Source: Bombyx mori (taxonomy: Eukaryota; Arthropoda; Insecta; Lepidoptera; Bombycidae). From it: a stretch of DNA of 64,000 bases. Where the stretch lies: positions 19,831,501 through 19,895,500 of the forward strand of contig NC_085129.1 in the NCBI RefSeq assembly GCF_030269925.1, given 5' to 3'. Positions 1-14,200 of this stretch are shown one piece after another. The notes under the pieces are model-generated. The model did no database searches and had not been told where the DNA came from. It worked only from the letters and a program-made list of their open reading frames with translations. Numbering within the stretch: position 1 is the stretch's first letter; each line of letters opens with the position of its first letter. A program made the translations under genes and the position numbers.

Positions 1-479
1 TTTGTTGAGAGCCTTGCTACGGCGCGCCGCGGGTTTTATCCACGCAAATAGACTGTAATAGCGTCTTTCCGCATTAAAAGTGTACAATTTCTAAAAATAT
101 TCGAAATTGAGTTAGTATGCGGAATAATTTGGTATCACCAGTATTTTTCTCATAAATACTGTCAAAAGAGCGTAGTTAAGTTTTTTTTTTTTTTTAATTT
201 ACCCATTTTTTTAATACAATTAACAAAATTAATACATAATTTTATCTTACTTTCAAAGACAGATAATGTAACAGGTAAAAAAAATGTTACAAAGATGATT
301 AATATTAAAAATATCACATGTTAAACCTTTAAAACACTCTCCTGTAAAATTAGTAAGTTTTGAGATTATACAGTTTTAATGCGAGAAGACGATATATTGG
401 ACCTGCATTTAGGTGAGGATGTTATAAAATCCCTGAAACATTGAGTTAGAAGATAGCTCTCGATTGTTTTGCTACAACG
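1..479. other. No gene seen; left edge
   Basis: AT-rich, with a poly(T) run at 181-195. The first 60 bases are GC-richer but show no exon I can support. Upstream KLF exons probably lie further left. Confidence 0.4.
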
Positions 480-575
480 GTTGTAACGGCTCTCGAATTA
501 CTGACGTCAATGAGCGACGGTAACCACTTACCATCAGGGCCGTACGCTGGTCTGTCTACAAGAGCAATAAAAAAA
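480..575 (+). repeat. Non-LTR retrotransposon 3' tail
   Basis: Matches the ends at 60060-60180 (opposite strand): ...gtaaccacttaccatcaggg, then gctggtctgtctacaagagc, then aataaaaaa. Jockey/CR1-like tail. Confidence 0.5.
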
Positions 576-659
576 TTAAACAATGTTTGGTCGTAACGTC
601 AAAGGAGGCAGTTCTTCCACCGAGCGGGTTGTTCGGTGTACCAGCGCTCTGAAAGTTTA

Positions 660-1570
660 TTAATATGCTTTTATTAGCTTCAGACGTATGTATGTTTGTA
701 ACGGTATCTTTGAACATGATTTTGACCCCCTTCAAAACGTCGGATTAACTCGAAATTTGGTATACTTATTAAGGACGGATGATAATTCAATATTAAAAAA
801 AATATTGAAATTCAACTAAAACATGAAAAATAAATAATAGTTTAAAAAAACTAACCAAATACGCTTTTATCGAAAATTCAACTAATAAATAACGCTTTTT
901 TACAATAAAATCATTTTTCTTACACTATTTTTAATTCAAATTTATTAAAATTTATTTTCTATGTTTTTGTCGGATTTTCTATAAAAGAGTATTTTGTTAG
1001 TTTTTTTAAACTATTGTTTATTATCCGGAACTTGTGAATACGCAAACATAATATCTTGACAATGACCATAGTGTTATTCCGATATCTGTCGAATATCTTC
1101 TGTTCTATGACGGCTGAAAACAATAGAAAATCAACTTTGAGTCTAATAGAGAATTTTCAAAATCGGTCCAGTAATAACAGAGATATGGGCGAAGATATAA
1201 GTTCAGTAAAAAATAGTTTAAAAAAAGTAACAAAATATGCTTTTATAGAGAATCCAACTAAATAATAGAATTTTTTTTTTAATAAATTTGAATTAAAAAT
1301 AGTGTAAGAAAAAATGTATTTATTGTAAAAAAGCGTGGGGTGCATGGTATCAGTAGTTATAATATCATTTATTTTTCATTTTTTAGTTGAATTTCAATTT
1401 TTTCAATATTTTGTTTTTCAATTTTTGTGTTAAATATTGAATTGTCATCGGTCCTTAATAAGTATACCAAATTTCGAGTTAATCCGACGTTTTGAAGGGG
1501 GTCAAAATCATGTTCAAAGATTCCGTTACAAACATACATACGTCTGAAGCTAATAAAAGCGTATTAAAAA
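660..1570. mobile_element. Long inverted-repeat (foldback) element
   Basis: The left arm (about 660-965) and right arm (about 1265-1570) are inverted copies. They share the segments around gcttcagacgtatgtatg, ccccttcaaaacgtcggatt and ggtatacttattaagga. The arms contain further internal palindromes. No transposase was seen, so it is a non-autonomous foldback or MITE-like element. A relative is at 36545-37110. Confidence 0.75.
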
Positions 1571-1642
1571 GGAAAACAATCGAACCTAATTAGGCGACGA
1601 ATACCGGCCTTTTTTTAAATTTATTGCTTACTTGGGTGGATT

Positions 1643-2119
1643 TTGAAGTCTTCGTGGCCTAAAGGATAAGTTGTCCGGTGCATTCGTATCTAGCAATGCA
1701 ACGGTGTTAAAATCCCGCAGGCGGGATACCAATTTTGCTAATCAAATACGTGCTTAACAAATGTTCGCGATCGACTTCCACGGTGAAGGAATAACATCGG
1801 GTAGTAAAAATGAAAAACGCAAAATTATAATTTGCCGTTACCAGAGCCTATAGACATTAACAATGTAAATGCCATCACCCGCCTTGAAACGTAAGTTCTA
1901 AGGTCTTAGTTTTTACAGTGGCTGCCCCACCCTTCAAACTAGAGCAAAGAGCATTACTGCTAAATGGAAGAAATAGGCCGTTGTAACTATACTTGAGACC
2001 TTAGAACTTATATCTCAAGGTGGGCAGCGCATTTACGTTGTAGATGTCTATGGGCTCCAGTAACCAGCTAACACCAGGTGGGCTGTAAGCTCGTCCACCT
2101 ATCTAAGCAATAAAAAAAA
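1643..2119 (+). mobile_element. Family A SINE (Bm1-like), internally rearranged
   Basis: The tRNA-like head has box A (tggcctaaaggataag) and a weak box B. The middle (about 1838-1975) is SINE body in reverse orientation, then forward body resumes to aataaaaaaaa. Two copies have fused or a segment has inverted. Confidence 0.75.
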
Positions 2120-2232
2120 TAGTGTGGTATCTCCCATGCGGACTCAAAAGGCGTCCTACCTTCTAGTAAAAGGACCACCTGTTTGGAGGTCGACTATAAA
2201 CGCTTAGAAATCGATGTTTCTTTTTGTTTCAG

Positions 2233-2283
2233 GGTGACAGAGGGGGCGTGGGGCGTCAAGCCACCGTGCCGCCTGCGACTGAG
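2233..2283 (+). CDS. KLF exon (Gly-rich, upstream of the PVDLS exon)
   Basis: 51 nt between a good acceptor (tttctttttgtttcag) and the donor gtaaga. It is open in phase 0 for 17 residues ([17 protein letters not shown]) and joins the next exon in phase. The peptide is not recognisable on its own, so this is the least certain KLF exon. Confidence 0.55.
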
Positions 2284-5200
2284 GTAAGACTTTGATATTT
2301 CGCAATTGTTATTAAATAAAATTACTTAGTTATACTTGTGTATGTTATCCCATCGGGTGGGTTCGATGCGATACAACGTGTCCTAATTTGATTTAGTTTT
2401 TTTTCTTTGTCTATCTACTGCCAGTATACTCAAGGGATTATGCTAGCTTCACCGTGTATAGGCGAGCTCACGGGGCTCAGCCTGAGAGATTTTGTCAAGG
2501 TCTGCCCTAGCAAGATCAGTGCTTCGGATTCATTCGCGAAACAGCTGCTCTTGAGTTGTTAGGTCTTCTTTTTGGAGGCGCTCGGGCAGCTGTTAGCCAA
2601 TCCCACCCCTCCTGGCTGAGCTTTTGCTCGCGTACCTGTCCTGGTGAAATTGGAAAGGCCTCCGGGCCAAAGTAATCCCTCAAACATAAAAAAGAAAGAA
2701 AAAGAAGGAGTAGTGCTTCGCTGAATCTACCACCGCCTAGGAATCGTATACTATCCGCCTCTTTGTATTAAGTTTTTTAGTATGGCAATCAGCTCCGTGC
2801 GATGCCATTGTTGCCAGTGTCGAATTTATAAAAACCTTTAGTTTGTTGTGTATATACCGACTACGAGTATGTATATGGAGCGGAATGAGTTGAAGTTGAT
2901 TTATTTGAGACTTGAATCTATTCGGATAAAATAGAAATAGTCGGAATTTACTAAGACTTCAGCCGGGTTTTTCGAAATAACTCAAGAGAACCCCAAAAAA
3001 AACTCGCTAAAAGCTGACTTCCCTAAGCTACTTGGTAGCGCTAACCATATATTGGACGTCAAAATCGCAACCTGTATGATTCATTAGGAATACAAGAGAC
3101 TAAATCAGGCCCAATTCAGGCAGTGTGGTGGTGGTACCAATTGTGCGGAGAGAGCGTTTAAATGCCTTCTATTTCCGTGTTATGTTATACCAATTCGTGA
3201 ACGCTTGCACCACACTTTCGTGGCCCTGTTTAAGGTAATATACTCGCCATTGATATTCGCCATACTAAATCAGATAAACGACAAATCAATGGATCAATTA
3301 GGCGCGATACGCCATCTTTGCGCGGGAATCGTGTTCTGTATTCGAACGTACATCAAATTAGACCGTTAGAGAATTCGAAATTTGAATATCGGATCTTATA
3401 TTACGTCATCGGAGGATTACTGTTTTTTTTTAATTAACTATTTCGCCTCAAAGTTTAGTCGTGTTTCGATTCCCTCCCTCTTTCTCCAACCCACAAAGGG
3501 GTGCGTTAAGTGATTGTTCAAGGAATCAAAAAAATGTTTATCAGTCAGCTTTTTTTCCCTACCTATTCGCTGGTAGCCTAAAGTGGCTATTCCAGCTACG
3601 TCCGGACGGGTCGGTGAGCTCACGGGCTCAACCTGAGAGAATTTGCTAACACTAACCCTAGCGAGGGCAGTGCTTTACAGAATCTACCACCGGATCTGAA
3701 TCGCGACCCACTCAGAATAACGTCAGTGAGCATTTACACCTACACGGCACACTCATAAAAGAACAATATTGAAAACAAAACTATTGTTATCAATCTTGCC
3801 CTATTGTTCATGCTAAATAGCCAAGGTAAAATCGACCTAATCTTCAAAACGTACACGTGGTTTTGCTTGAACGAACCACTTCAAATGCACGCAAAGGGCC
3901 CAGCGCAACTGGAACCCTCCCAATCGTTCACTCGCTATCGACCACCGTGTCAACGTTAACCGCCATTTCTAGAACGATTTCGATATTGAAGGACCTTTTC
4001 AAGATGCAGAATATGAGGGGCTTATAAAAATCGACCCTTTTAAACTTAAGACATCGTTGCAAATACTTCAATGCTCCGCACGGAAACAGGGTGTGGCTTG
4101 TTGCAATGCTGTTAATTATATATCGCGCTCATCTGATGAGCCGCTAATGGGGTCAAGTGAAGGTCCCTCGGCTTGGCGTTAAGTACTTTTAAAGTATGAA
4201 CTGGCTGTATTTAAGAATCGAATTATAAGTTTTTTATTTAGACCTTGAAGGGCGCTTAAGTCGTGAATTAACACCGATTGGGATTGGAGTTTCGTAGTTG
4301 AAGGCACTGGGCAGGAAACTAATGGGTTAGGCCTTTATCTTTTGGCCAGGTTTGGACAGAATTGTAATACTTTGATATAGGGGGCGCTTAAGTCTTTGTG
4401 AATTAACACCGATTTGATTTGTAATTTCGGCGTTGAAAGCATTTGGCAAGAAGCTAATGAGTTAGGTATTCTATCTTAGTGCCAGATTTGAACAGAATTG
4501 TGATAACGACGGCATACAACATGTCCTACCATGAGGAGTGCTGTTGCTATTTTTTTTATTATTTGGTGGACGTAGTCACGGCCCGCTCAGTATTAAGAAA
4601 TCATCTGAGCCCTAAGACATTAATAATGTACATGTCGTTACCAATCTTGAGACGTGAGTACTAAGTCTCAGTTTTATAATACAACCAGCTGCCACATTCG
4701 TCCAAAAGCGTAACGCTATTTTAGCATCATGACATATTTTTCAGCAAACGAGGTTTTTGTAGATTTTAACAGGCATCCCTATTCCTCTTCTCTTGCCGTG
4801 TCTTCTTAGTGATGATGCATTCCGAGTGCTTGAAGCGAGGCGATTTAAAATCGTCTTCCGTTTAAAGGTAGGGGGCCTAGTGCACACCCGAGCGTCACTT
4901 GGATCGTGGTGTCGTTCATCAATGTAATCCAAAGACTCTTTCCACGGCCATCCTGTTGTATCAAACCCTAAGATTTCCTTCCAATAACTAAATACGAAGA
5001 TAAGTGTATAATCATCAACGAGCTAAGTCTAGACATGTCTAGGTTTCTGTATTTATCCCGCCTAATCACTTATAATTGCTCATAGTCGAAGAACGAGTTA
5101 GCCATCTTTAGTTTTGTATTTTTGTAATCTAAGATTTACTAGATCTACTGTAGATTTTTTTTTATATTTTTTTATTGCTTAGATGGGTGGACGAGCTCAC

Positions 5201-8200
5201 AGCCCACCTGGTGTTAAGTGGTTACTGGAGCCCATAGACATCTACAACGTAAATGCGCCACCCACCTTGAGATATAAGTTCTAAGGTCTCAGTATAGTTA
5301 CAACGGCTGCCCCACCCTTCAAACCGAAACGCATTACTGCTTCACGGCAGAAATAGGCGGGGTGGTGGTACCCACCCGCGCGGACTCCCAAGAGGTCCTA
5401 CCACCAGTAAAAAACCACCAGTAGATTAATTGATATGGACATCTCAATGGTCATTGTGCATGCACTGCCTAAGAAATTGTTTTTCTCAAAACTACGTTTG
5501 AATGTCTTAAGACAGCTTACTATATAAAATTAATAAATTAAAAAAAATATTGTAATCTTATGCCGAAGACATCTAAGTTTATCGAGTGCATGTTGATGGT
5601 CTAAAATGGATCCGGGTTTTACAATAGAATGCAACTAAACTTTGTTGTGTTTTGGTGTTACCACGGTTATTTATGCGAAATGAAAATGATTCGCGGTTGG
5701 ACATGTTGCTACATCATCTATTCATCATCACGGCCACATTATGGGGATCCTATGGGGACACAGGCCACTCTATGGGGACCCTATGGGGACACAGGCCACT
5801 CTATGTATTCCAAACATTGGTTTTAGGCAAGCTGTCCCCCAGTTCAAGTGGAGCCAGTGGACCTGTCCCTCAAGAGACAGCCCCCGACGCCGAGGAGACG
5901 ACATCGAAACTTCGGTAAGCTGTTTTAGCTCTTTCCTTCTTTCCATTTCCTTTTGGTTTTGCTCTAGATTTTTAATCATTAAAGAAGATTCATTGACTAA
6001 ACAATGTGGATGTCTTTTCAACCATTCAACCCGGAAAGTACGACTGCTTCATGGCCTAAAATGGAGGATGGTGGTACTAGGCTCTAACAAAAGAAAAACT
6101 ACACCTTTCTAATACGCCTAGGAATCCTAGTCCAAAAACAAAGATTATTCGTTATGTTAGTGATTCTCGACAGGATCACAGTCGAATATTTAAATTTAAT
6201 AATATTTATGCTATCAATGTAACACGTACAAAAATCAGTTGGCCAAATTAATGGCCTACGACGTATCCATTGCTTGGGAAACAAAAATATTTCGGGTACA
6301 AAAATCAGGATTGTTTATTGCTGCTACGATTAAGTGAAGTCTAAACCGGTTTGAAGGTTGGGAGTGTCGGGACAGATGTCTCGAGGTGTGTAATAGGGGC
6401 ATTTCCGTCAATTATATCTATGTATTGTAGTGACCATTTAACTCTTGAGCTTATTTTTTCTACCTAATCTGATGGCCTTGAGAGGCCATTTCAGCGTAAC
6501 CCTAATAAGTAGGTGAGCTCGCGGAGCTCAAACCTGATGACGTTGCTAACACTAACCCTAGCAAGAGCAGGGCTTCGCACAATCTACCACCTGATCGGAA
6601 ACGGGACCCACTGAGAAGATCCGGCGAGAAACTCAGTGGGCTGTGTCTGTGGGTTAATTTACTCACCGAGCCCTTCGTTGCGAGCGACGGGTTCGACGAG
6701 AACGATGACCGGTGCTTGAGAACTCTAAAAGCACCGTTAGTGGACCGGGAGGATCCGAAATGACGTGTTTTGGGCGACGTCGACTGTTTACCATTCAGTC
6801 CGCAGGATCGGGAATGGCACATGACTGCGCACCCATCTAATTAGTACACTTTATGCCCGATAACGACATGTAAGCACCTTAGGATCCCCTAAACTGAAAA
6901 TCTGCATGTACAGCGCTGTATATAATATGAAGGTTCAAGTGATGATTAAAAACCGGTTTTTATAAAGCAAACATCGATTTAGTAACGGGAGGCTGTGGCA
7001 AGGCCATGATCACACGGATGTATCAAACGGAACTGGTGGTGGCTACGTCACAAATGCGATCGCGGATTAATTTATAAAGGATGAAGAAGGGTCTTTCGGT
7101 CGATATACCGCCGCTCACGTTTATATCTTCTAAGTGAAGTCGTCGCGGCCTAAAGGATACGACGTCCGGCGCATTCGTATGTAGCGATGCAACGGTGTTC
7201 GAATCCCGCTTTTTAGGAAAGACGGCGGTATAGGCGAACGTAATGTGGAATGCTTCCGGGTAGGTAAAGCGATGACTTGCGAATGGTGGGCGGTAAGATA
7301 TGGACAAGGAGAACTGAACAACGGGCTCGGTGGTGTAAATTTGGAGAGGCCTATGCCCAGCACTAGATGACTGAGCTGATGGCGATGGTAACTAAAGAAA
7401 CATTATGTCACTCTTGTGGTCATACCAGGTCGGCTTGAAGGGTGGGGTAGCCGTTGTACTTTGAAGTCGTCGTGGCCTAAAGGATAAGACGTGCATTCGT
7501 GCTGAGCGATGCACCGATGTTCGAATCCCGCAGGCGGGTACCAACTTTTCTAATGGAATACGTACTCAACAAATGTTCACGATTGACTTCCCTGGTGAAG
7601 GAATAACATGGTGTAATAAAAATTAAACCCGCAAAATTATAATTTGCGTAATTACTGGTGGTAGGACCCATTCTGAGTTCGCGCGGGTAGGTACCACCGC
7701 CCTGCCTATTTCTGCCGTGAATCAGTAATGCGTTTCGGTTTAAGGGCGGGGCAGCCGTTGTAACTATACTGCGATCTTAGAACTTATATCTCAAGGTGGG
7801 TGGCGCATTTAAGTTGTAGATGTCTATGGGCTCCAGTAACCACTTAACACCAGGGGGCCGTGAGCTCGTCTACACATCTAAGCAATAGAAAAAAGAACTG
7901 TATTGAGACCTAGAACTCATATCTCAAGGTGGGTGGCGGCATTTACGTTGTACATGCCTAAGGTCTCCGGTAACCACTTAACACCAGGTGGGCTGTAAGC
8001 TCGTTCACCCAACTAAGTAATCAAAAAAGGTCCTTGTTAAGTTTCATGATTTAAAAAAACAATTGAAAGTGTGTAAAAACTAGAATGTGATTTTAAATTT
8101 TTAATACAAGTCATATTATAGAATGAAAAATGTACTTAGCATGAACAAATAATTATTGAACATGATAATTTTTTATGCAATCTCACTTTATTTATCGACG

Positions 8201-11200
8201 TTAGATTGTATAACTGTTTCCTTGGTCAAATTAATGCGTATCTGTTCAATTTAAACTAAAGACGTGCCAGTGAAAGGGAAATAGAAGGTTTTGATCACAG
8301 AGCAACAGAACCGAAGGCTGTTTAGTGATTTGTGTGAAAACTGCTTCAGTTAATAATTGATTTCGGGCAAGTTAGAATAAGGATCAATGCATATTTCAAC
8401 TGGCCAAACGAGTCGACGATACTCTAATTGCTACTTTTGGTGGCTATTTTATTGATGGAGCTTAGAACTATGGCATCGCGCAAACATCTCGTCTCTGAGA
8501 GACAAAAATAGGCATTAATGAAAATAACGCATCTGCACATTGATATTATTCTACACTGCCCTAATAGTTGTAACTGTCTAGGCTAAAGCACACGATACAC
8601 AGTTTCGGTTCGAGGTTTCTGTGTTTTGTGTTCTGCTGATTTATTTGCTGTGCATAATAATGTATGTATTGGAACATTACGATTTAATGTTATCTAAAAT
8701 ACGCAATGAATCTGACGATATGCACTTGGCCTACGAAATGCATTTCTGCGTTACAATCTTCTTCAGATATTCTTCCTGCTCCCCCGACCTTACTGGTGGA
8801 AGCATAGATGAGTATCACTACCCTTAATCTTGATGGTGAGCTGCGAAAATTTAAGACTGTTTTGAGGATGCGACAAAGGGATGATCTTACACCGGGCGGG
8901 GTGAAATAGCCTGGTAGACAGACGGTCAGTTTTTGTTTTGGGCTGGTAATATATCTGTTGGCCCGAAGGCCAGAACGGGCCCAGCCAGGAAGAGTAGGGT
9001 TTACTAACCGTTGCTTGAGTGCCTCCAAAAGCCTAAGAGCTCAAGGACAGATCGACCCCCTGAGATTGTCTCGCAAGAAACTTAGCTGATGTTATGGGCT
9101 AGTTTTCACGACTGTTACAGGGGTCTCTAATCTTGCTCCTAATGTTAGAGCTGCAGGCGACCCCATCATCCGTTTTTCCTCCAAGAGTCCGAGACAGAAC
9201 TCTGAAAGGCAATGGGGGGTTGGTGTTGCGCTCATTTCACCACCTTGGCTGATTTTCAATGGTTCGTAATGGGGCCGCTGATCCTGTCTATTTTCAGGAT
9301 TGGTGGTGGATGTCTTGTGGACATCCTACCACCTGGGTCCGCACGGGTATCTACTCACCATGCCTTTTTCTGCCGTGAAGCAGTAATGCGTTTTACAATC
9401 ATCAATTATCATGAATATAATCATGAATAAATATCGTGTAATAAAAATCGAACTCGCCAAATAATAATTGGCGTAATTACTGGTGGTAGGACGTATTGTG
9501 AGTCCGCACGGGTAGGTACCACCACCTTGCCTATTTCTGCCGTGAAGCAGTTTCTAATGCGTTTCGGTTTAAAGGATGGGGCAGCCGTTGTATCTATACT
9601 TGAGACCTTAGAACTCATATATCAAGGTGGGTGGCGGCTTTTACGTTGTAGATGTCTATGGGCTCCAGTAATCATTTAACACCAGTTTGGCCATGAGCTC
9701 GTCTACCCAACTAACCAAAACAAAAAGGTTTTACTTATAAATTGATCTGTCACGAATGTTATGTTAGTCTTCTGAGGCCGCAATTAGTGCAGAGGTCGAA
9801 AAGGAATTGTATTTTATCATAATGTCGTCGTTTTTGTGAAGAACCAGGTGGAAAGTTGCATTCACGTTTGCCTCTAGGGCCTCGCAAGCTCCGACCGTGA
9901 GCTCATCTGCCTTCCAAGTAAATAAATTATTTCTTGTAGTAGCAGGGAACAGTCTTGAGTTGCGACATATCCGTACCATTTGCTAACATCGTTTAATAAT
10001 ATGTAGGCCAAAGCGATGCGACTCTCACGACCGCTAGTGATGTGCAGAGTTAGTTTATCGATAATTGGCTTATCGCGAATTGTGATTCTGTTGTTTGTTT
10101 GTCGTGCTATTTCGGGATAGTTCGTTTCGAAAACAACATTTCCGTGCTCTCAACTCTTGCAGTCGCTTTTTAGGTTGATTATTAGCCGAAGCGACGAAGA
10201 GTTCGACGTGCGACCTACTGAGTTTTGCTTTGTATCTTCTCTCGAGATCGCGATTCCGATCCGATGATAGATTCAACGAAGCACTGCTCTTTCTAGGACA
10301 AGTATTAAGCAAAATTCTTTCAAGCCGAGCCAGCTTATTGTTCTGGAGAAGCTGGAATAGACCCTTGAGGCTACTAGCAGCGATAAAGCAAAAAGGTAGA
10401 CGAAGCCAGTTCTCACTGTGACACGTTTCAATATAGATTAAAACTGAGATAAATTTCCCCCACATTTTAGAACAGACCGCGCAGTTGCCATATGGTATAT
10501 GCCATTTTTATAGGTCGAAACATTTGATTTGTAAAGAGATTTTTTTATATATATTTTTGTCGACTGATTGATTAGGTACTAAGCTTTATTGTGAGACGAT
10601 AAAGAGATATTGTTATATCGGTACGAGTAACGCCTTTTATATTCAAATAACAAAAGCGGATATCGTAACAGCTGGAACGTCTCTTGAATGTTCCAGGAGT
10701 TTTCTTCAATCTCCCAGTTGTACCAAAAGTGTTCGAATAACCCCGAAAATGTTCCCGACATAGGCAAAACGAGTTTAGAAAATTTCTTGAAGGTTCTAGT
10801 TATATCGGAAAAGCTCTGGAAATAGACGACATATGGCAAGTTACTATCCGAAGCGAAACTACGAACGGATCACTTAAAGAAAGCGAAGAAGTGAACTGTC
10901 ATAGTGAAGTCTACCTTTAATCAACGTAATAGTTTAAATAAGTTTTAATTAATATTTCCGTAATGAGTTTATTTGATTATTTAGCCAGAGTTCGTTAAAA
11001 TTTCAGTCAATTTACGAACTATTTTTTAATATCACTTATCGATTTTTTTCATTCAATCACTAGTTGTATGCATCTGAGGTTAGCGAGGGGCGCGGCAGAT
11101 GAAAAGCCGCGTTATAACAACACCGTAAACGCGTGCTTGTAACAACTACAGTTTGAAAGGTTCGCGTTGGATCCGATCCTGGACTAATTTCGTCCCGACC

Positions 11201-14200
11201 TGGCAGGCTGGTTCTGACTCACGGGGTAGTAGGGTAAGACGGGCGAGAGAGGGTAAAGGGAGTCGTTTGGTGGGTAAGTCCCTAAACAAAACTTGGGCCC
11301 GCGATCCGCTCTCAACATCTGTCGACATATTCTGTATCCTCAATCGTTCGTTCGTTGCTGAGGATTGAGGTTATTTTAGTAGAATAGATAGAAGTATTAT
11401 TACATCGAACATTTGATTGCGAATGATAAAATTTAGGGTTCGTAGAGTTCGAGTTTTGCGCTGTTTTTTTCCTACCTATTCTAGTATCCTCGAGGGGTTA
11501 TTCTAGATTCACCGAACTAGCAGGTGAGCTCACGGGGATCAAACTTGCCGATATTGCTAACACGAACCCTAGCAAGAGCCGTGCCTCGTAGAATCTACCA
11601 CCGAATTGGAAACGCGACCCACTGAGAAGATCCGGCGAGAAACTCAGTCGGCTGTGTCTGTGGGTTAATTTACTCGCCGAGCCCTTCGTCGCAAGCGACG
11701 GGTTCGACGAGAACGATGACCGGTGTTTGAGGTAACTAAAAGCACAGTTAGTGAATCGGGAGGATCCGAAATGACATGTTTTGGGCGACGTTGATTTGCG
11801 CTGAATATTGTCTATTGGTCGTGATTTCGATCCTGTGGTAGATTCAGCGAAGCACTGCTCTTGCTAGGATAGATTTTAGCAAAAGCTCTCAGCCCCCCCC
11901 CCCTCCTCTCAGGGAACCCCATGAGCTCTCCCAACGGTCACGGTGAAGCCAGAATAGCCCCTTACGACTACTGGTCGATAGGAAAAATGCAGAAATATCT
12001 AGAATCAACAAGGAAATCTGTGCGCACAGAAAATTAAGATTAACATACTATAGAAACATCATTTGTTGTCCGTTCGTTGTTTCGCATTTGAAGTACCGTA
12101 ACTGACCTTTTAGTTAATTACGCGATTTAAAGTATATGGTTTGTAATAAAAATTAAAAGAAAAAAAACAACTGATCGTTAAACGTTCCAATCTCGCTAAC
12201 ATGTGTAATAATACGGAGGGTATTTTTTAATTTAACCATAAAATTAATTTGTAAAGTTATTTTTTTTTTTAATTTTACGATTTCCTGGACCTCCTTAGAT
12301 CTGATTTCGATCTGATCACAACAAAACTTCTCAGGAAATCTTCCGCGAAATCTGTTGAAGCGTTTCAGATATCGTAGGGCACACACACACATCAACTATC
12401 CTTCTTCTCAATCGTTTCACTGTTGATAGATCGTCATGTATTGTTAGAGGGGGGAGACCTTAACGCGTCTCACGATGCCCTCTATATCTCCTTCCCCTAT
12501 ACTTTTCATTTGGTCGGCCTACCGCACTGACATGGAAAGTGTCTGGCGAAAGGAAGAGAGGCCGTCCCGAAACTTGGCGTCGTGGTGCAAGAGCTAGGCG
12601 TCTTGGGCATGACGTGGGAGGATCTAGAACAGACTGCCCAAAACTAATGTAAATGGAATGTGATTCGAGCCCTACACCCCAGCAGAGGGTAATAGGAAAG
12701 AAAGAAAGAAAGAAGAAGAAGACCGCACTGGCGACCTTCCGCCAGGTCTCGCGCGGAGATACCGAGTATTAACCGTTATATATTTGTCGGAATCAACACA
12801 TGATTGACGCAGCCAATACGTGATACGGGACTGAAGCGCCGTCTGTCGGTGTTCGATGGGTCAACTATTCACTGGTCGAGTGAAGCACACGACCAACACT
12901 TATCGTGTGGCAGTCGGCTGGTGCGGTCGATATTGGACTGAAAGTTGTATAGCGTGTCATGTGGAATCCTTAGACATTATAATGTGACTGAGTGAACTAA
13001 TTTCGTTTCTCTGTCATTACGACGCCCACTGAAAGAAGACTAAGCAATACTAAAATATTACTGGTGGTAGGACCTCTTGTGAGTCCGCACGGGTAGGTAC
13101 CACCGCCCCGCCTATTTCTGCCGTGAAGCAGTAATGCGTTTCGGTTTGAAGGGTGGGGCAGCCGTTGTAACTATACTTGAGACCTTAGAACTTATATCTC
13201 AAGGTGGGTGGCGCATTTACGTTGTAGATGTCTATGGGCTCCAGTAACCACTTAATATCAGGTGGGCTGTGAGTTCGTCCACCCATCTAAGCAATAAAAA
13301 AAAAATAAAAAATAAAAACAAAAAATACCGACCCAGCCTCTCGACGTTATATTTAACAGACATCATCATTCCAGCCCGTCCACTATCCATTCCCAAACAC
13401 AGGCCTCTACACAGACATAGACTTAATTTTTATTTCGATCACCACAGAACCGAAACTGAATTAATACAAGCTCCCTTCAGAATAATTAACTCTGCAACAA
13501 ACACCAAAGCGTGTAAGTACTCAGGTAATTACGTAAAGGCATCTGTCTAGTAATGTTTCATACGCGTATTATTTCTAATTACAATAAATTTTCACTTTGA
13601 TTTGTGCGTTCGGTTTAACGAGACTAAGTTACGAATGGTACTTGGCACGAGTCATAAGAGGAAGCGTTTTAGATTAAATTTTCTCTATAGTCTAGTGTAT
13701 TTTAAGTTTTGTTAATAAGCAGTGTCTGTATACTTATAGATCGCAACACTCACAAGTATATACAAATGGAATCGGATCTGAAAGATGATTAGTTAGTTTC
13801 AATTATTATTTATTTTAAAATGCTTGAATGTGTTCGAGGCAGTAATTTTAGACGAGCCTTTAGCAACCTTACTTAATGAGTTTATTTCTAATACATAATA
13901 AATTAATGTATTTGGTAGTAAATATCGAGGGACGAAAAACTATTAACTTTAAGCGACATTTTTGCAACTTTACGGGAGAGCCATTTAAAGCTTAAAATTT
14001 GGAACAAATATGATAGCAAAAAAACTTCTTAAGCTGTTTGAATGGGGTAAACTTCATTGAAGTTCAATGAACTATATCGAACTGTTTATGCTGATACCAA
14101 ATAAAACGCACCTTTAATTACAAAGATAAAATTAAATGTCGCGTGTTAACCGAAATGTCGCTTAACCCAAGCAGCCTTTCAACCCCCGATATCGAATCAA

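Noticed and set aside
5741..6112. 123-codon open frame over the PVDLS exon
   Set aside because: Made open by the tandem repeat. It is in another phase and crosses the gtaagc donor.
10070..10465. 131-codon - strand open frame
   Set aside because: Overlaps a + strand family B copy; no motif.
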